Assembly (NCBI RefSeq): GCF_900109855.1
Contig: NZ_FOBO01000016.1
Span: forward strand, 31,893 to 95,892
Reading direction: 5' to 3'
Length of the DNA: 64,000 nucleotides
Source of the DNA: Roseovarius tolerans
Lineage (GTDB): Bacteria > Pseudomonadota > Alphaproteobacteria > Rhodobacterales > Rhodobacteraceae
Notes under the pieces: generated by a model
Database searches by the model: none
What the model was told of the DNA's origin: nothing
Seen by the model: the letters and a program-made list of their open reading frames with translations, nothing else
Program-made: the position numbers and the translations under genes
Part shown: positions 63,611-64,000 of the stretch, one piece after another
Layout of the letters: every line of letters begins with the position of its first letter
How positions within the stretch are numbered: the first letter of the stretch is position 1

Positions 63611-64000
63611 TGCCCCCACTGAGTGGTCCGTTTTAAATGTTAGTGCATGGTCGGCCTTTGGTCTATCGGAACGATGCTTTCGGGCGCTGGTGGGCGGTAT
63701 CCCAGAGCGCTGTGCGGTCTGACTGTGTTGTAGTGGCGGTGCCACTTCTCGATCAGAATCTGGGCCTCGCGTAGCGAGTAGAAGACCTCACCGTTCAGAA
63801 GCTCATCCCGGAACCTGGCATTGAAGCTTTCGCAGTAGCCGTTCTCCCACGGAGATCCTGGCGCAATAAAGGCCGTCTTGGCGCCCACCGCGCCGATCCA
63901 AGCGCGTACCTTTTTGGCGATAAATTCCGCGCCATTGTCGGATCTTATGTATTCCGGCGGACCGCGCAGGATGAACAGGTCGGTCAAGGCGTCGACCACA
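63611..64000 (-). mobile_element. IS3-family insertion element, right part cut by window edge
   Basis: The transposase frame at 63640-64000 and about 30 non-coding bases to its left belong to one IS3-family element. Its outer end is probably near the TGCCCCCACTGAGTGG stretch at 63611, but the exact inverted repeat and target duplication cannot be confirmed because the other end is outside the window. Confidence 0.75.
63640..64000 (-). CDS. IS3-family transposase OrfB, C-terminal part (5' end outside window)
   Basis: About 120 residues of the DDE integrase core. Visible are the second Asp block ([15 protein letters not shown]) and the Glu block ([24 protein letters not shown]), then the usual ending [22 protein letters not shown]. 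The frame runs off the right edge, so the first Asp and the orfA gene are not seen. It is intact as far as visible and may be active. Confidence 0.9.
   Translation of the reverse strand, partial: VVDALTDLFILRGPPEYIRSDNGAEFIAKKVRAWIGAVGAKTAFIAPGSPWENGYCESFNARFRDELLNGEVFYSLREAQILIEKWHRHYNTVRPHSALGYRPPAPESIVPIDQRPTMH

Overview
The window reads as chromosome of a marine, Roseobacter-group alphaproteobacterium (Rhodobacteraceae). The G+C content is high, there is a complete alphaproteobacterial division and cell-wall (dcw) cluster, spheroidene-type carotenoid genes (crtD, crtC) lie at the left edge, and a dmdA-acuI locus for dimethylsulfoniopropionate (DMSP) is present. Together these suggest an aerobic anoxygenic phototroph that uses DMSP. 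The genus cannot be fixed from the sequence alone.

Layout. 1-2 kb: the 3' part of crtD and then crtC, the edge of a photosynthesis gene cluster. 2-5.6 kb: NAD(P)HX repair enzyme, then glnB-glnA (nitrogen control). 5.7-8.3 kb: two related proteins of unknown function on either side of a lytic transglycosylase. 8.3-15.6 kb: a secreted phosphoesterase, a DUF3445/DUF6314 pair, purB, a tiny secreted cysteine protein, an M20 amidohydrolase and a DEAD-box helicase. 15.6-18.2 kb: recN and bamD. 18.5-40.7 kb: the dcw cluster on the minus strand (transcription order mraZ, rsmH, ftsL, ftsI, murE, murF, mraY, murD, ftsW, murG, murC, murB, ddl, ftsQ, ftsA, ftsZ). It is interrupted by an APC permease plus DUF2484 gene and by an oppositely oriented flavoprotein gene. 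No lpxC lies between ftsZ and bamD.

41.4-43.3 kb: a PepSY membrane protein and a small His/Cys-rich secreted protein. 43.3-48.8 kb: a probable operon DUF2182-DUF1326-DinB-dmdA-acuI(-GNAT) divergent from a GntR/FadR-type regulator, with a two-site operator between them. 48.9-53.8 kb: ribD-nrdR, an SDR enzyme, YjbQ, cysE, a DksA-like protein and a CbiX-like protein. 53.7-57.1 kb: a LIV-type ABC importer without a binding-protein gene beside it. 57.4-60.7 kb: two gap genes with different cofactor loops and near-identical operators, a 47-residue membrane protein, coaD and a CBS-domain protein. 60.8-63.3 kb: a LysR regulator divergent from mmsA. The right edge cuts an IS3-family transposase.

Repeated DNA is a clear theme. 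A Rhodobacteraceae-style GAGTATTT terminator repeat occurs in four variants, three perfect palindromes lie almost end to end before murB, a mosaic palindromic element lies in the murD-mraY gap, and the mraZ leader is rich in hairpins. The best candidates for something undescribed are the DUF2182-DUF1326-DinB trio built into the DMSP operon, the shared control of the two gap genes, and the two paralogous proteins around the transglycosylase. No CRISPR array, rRNA or tRNA was seen.
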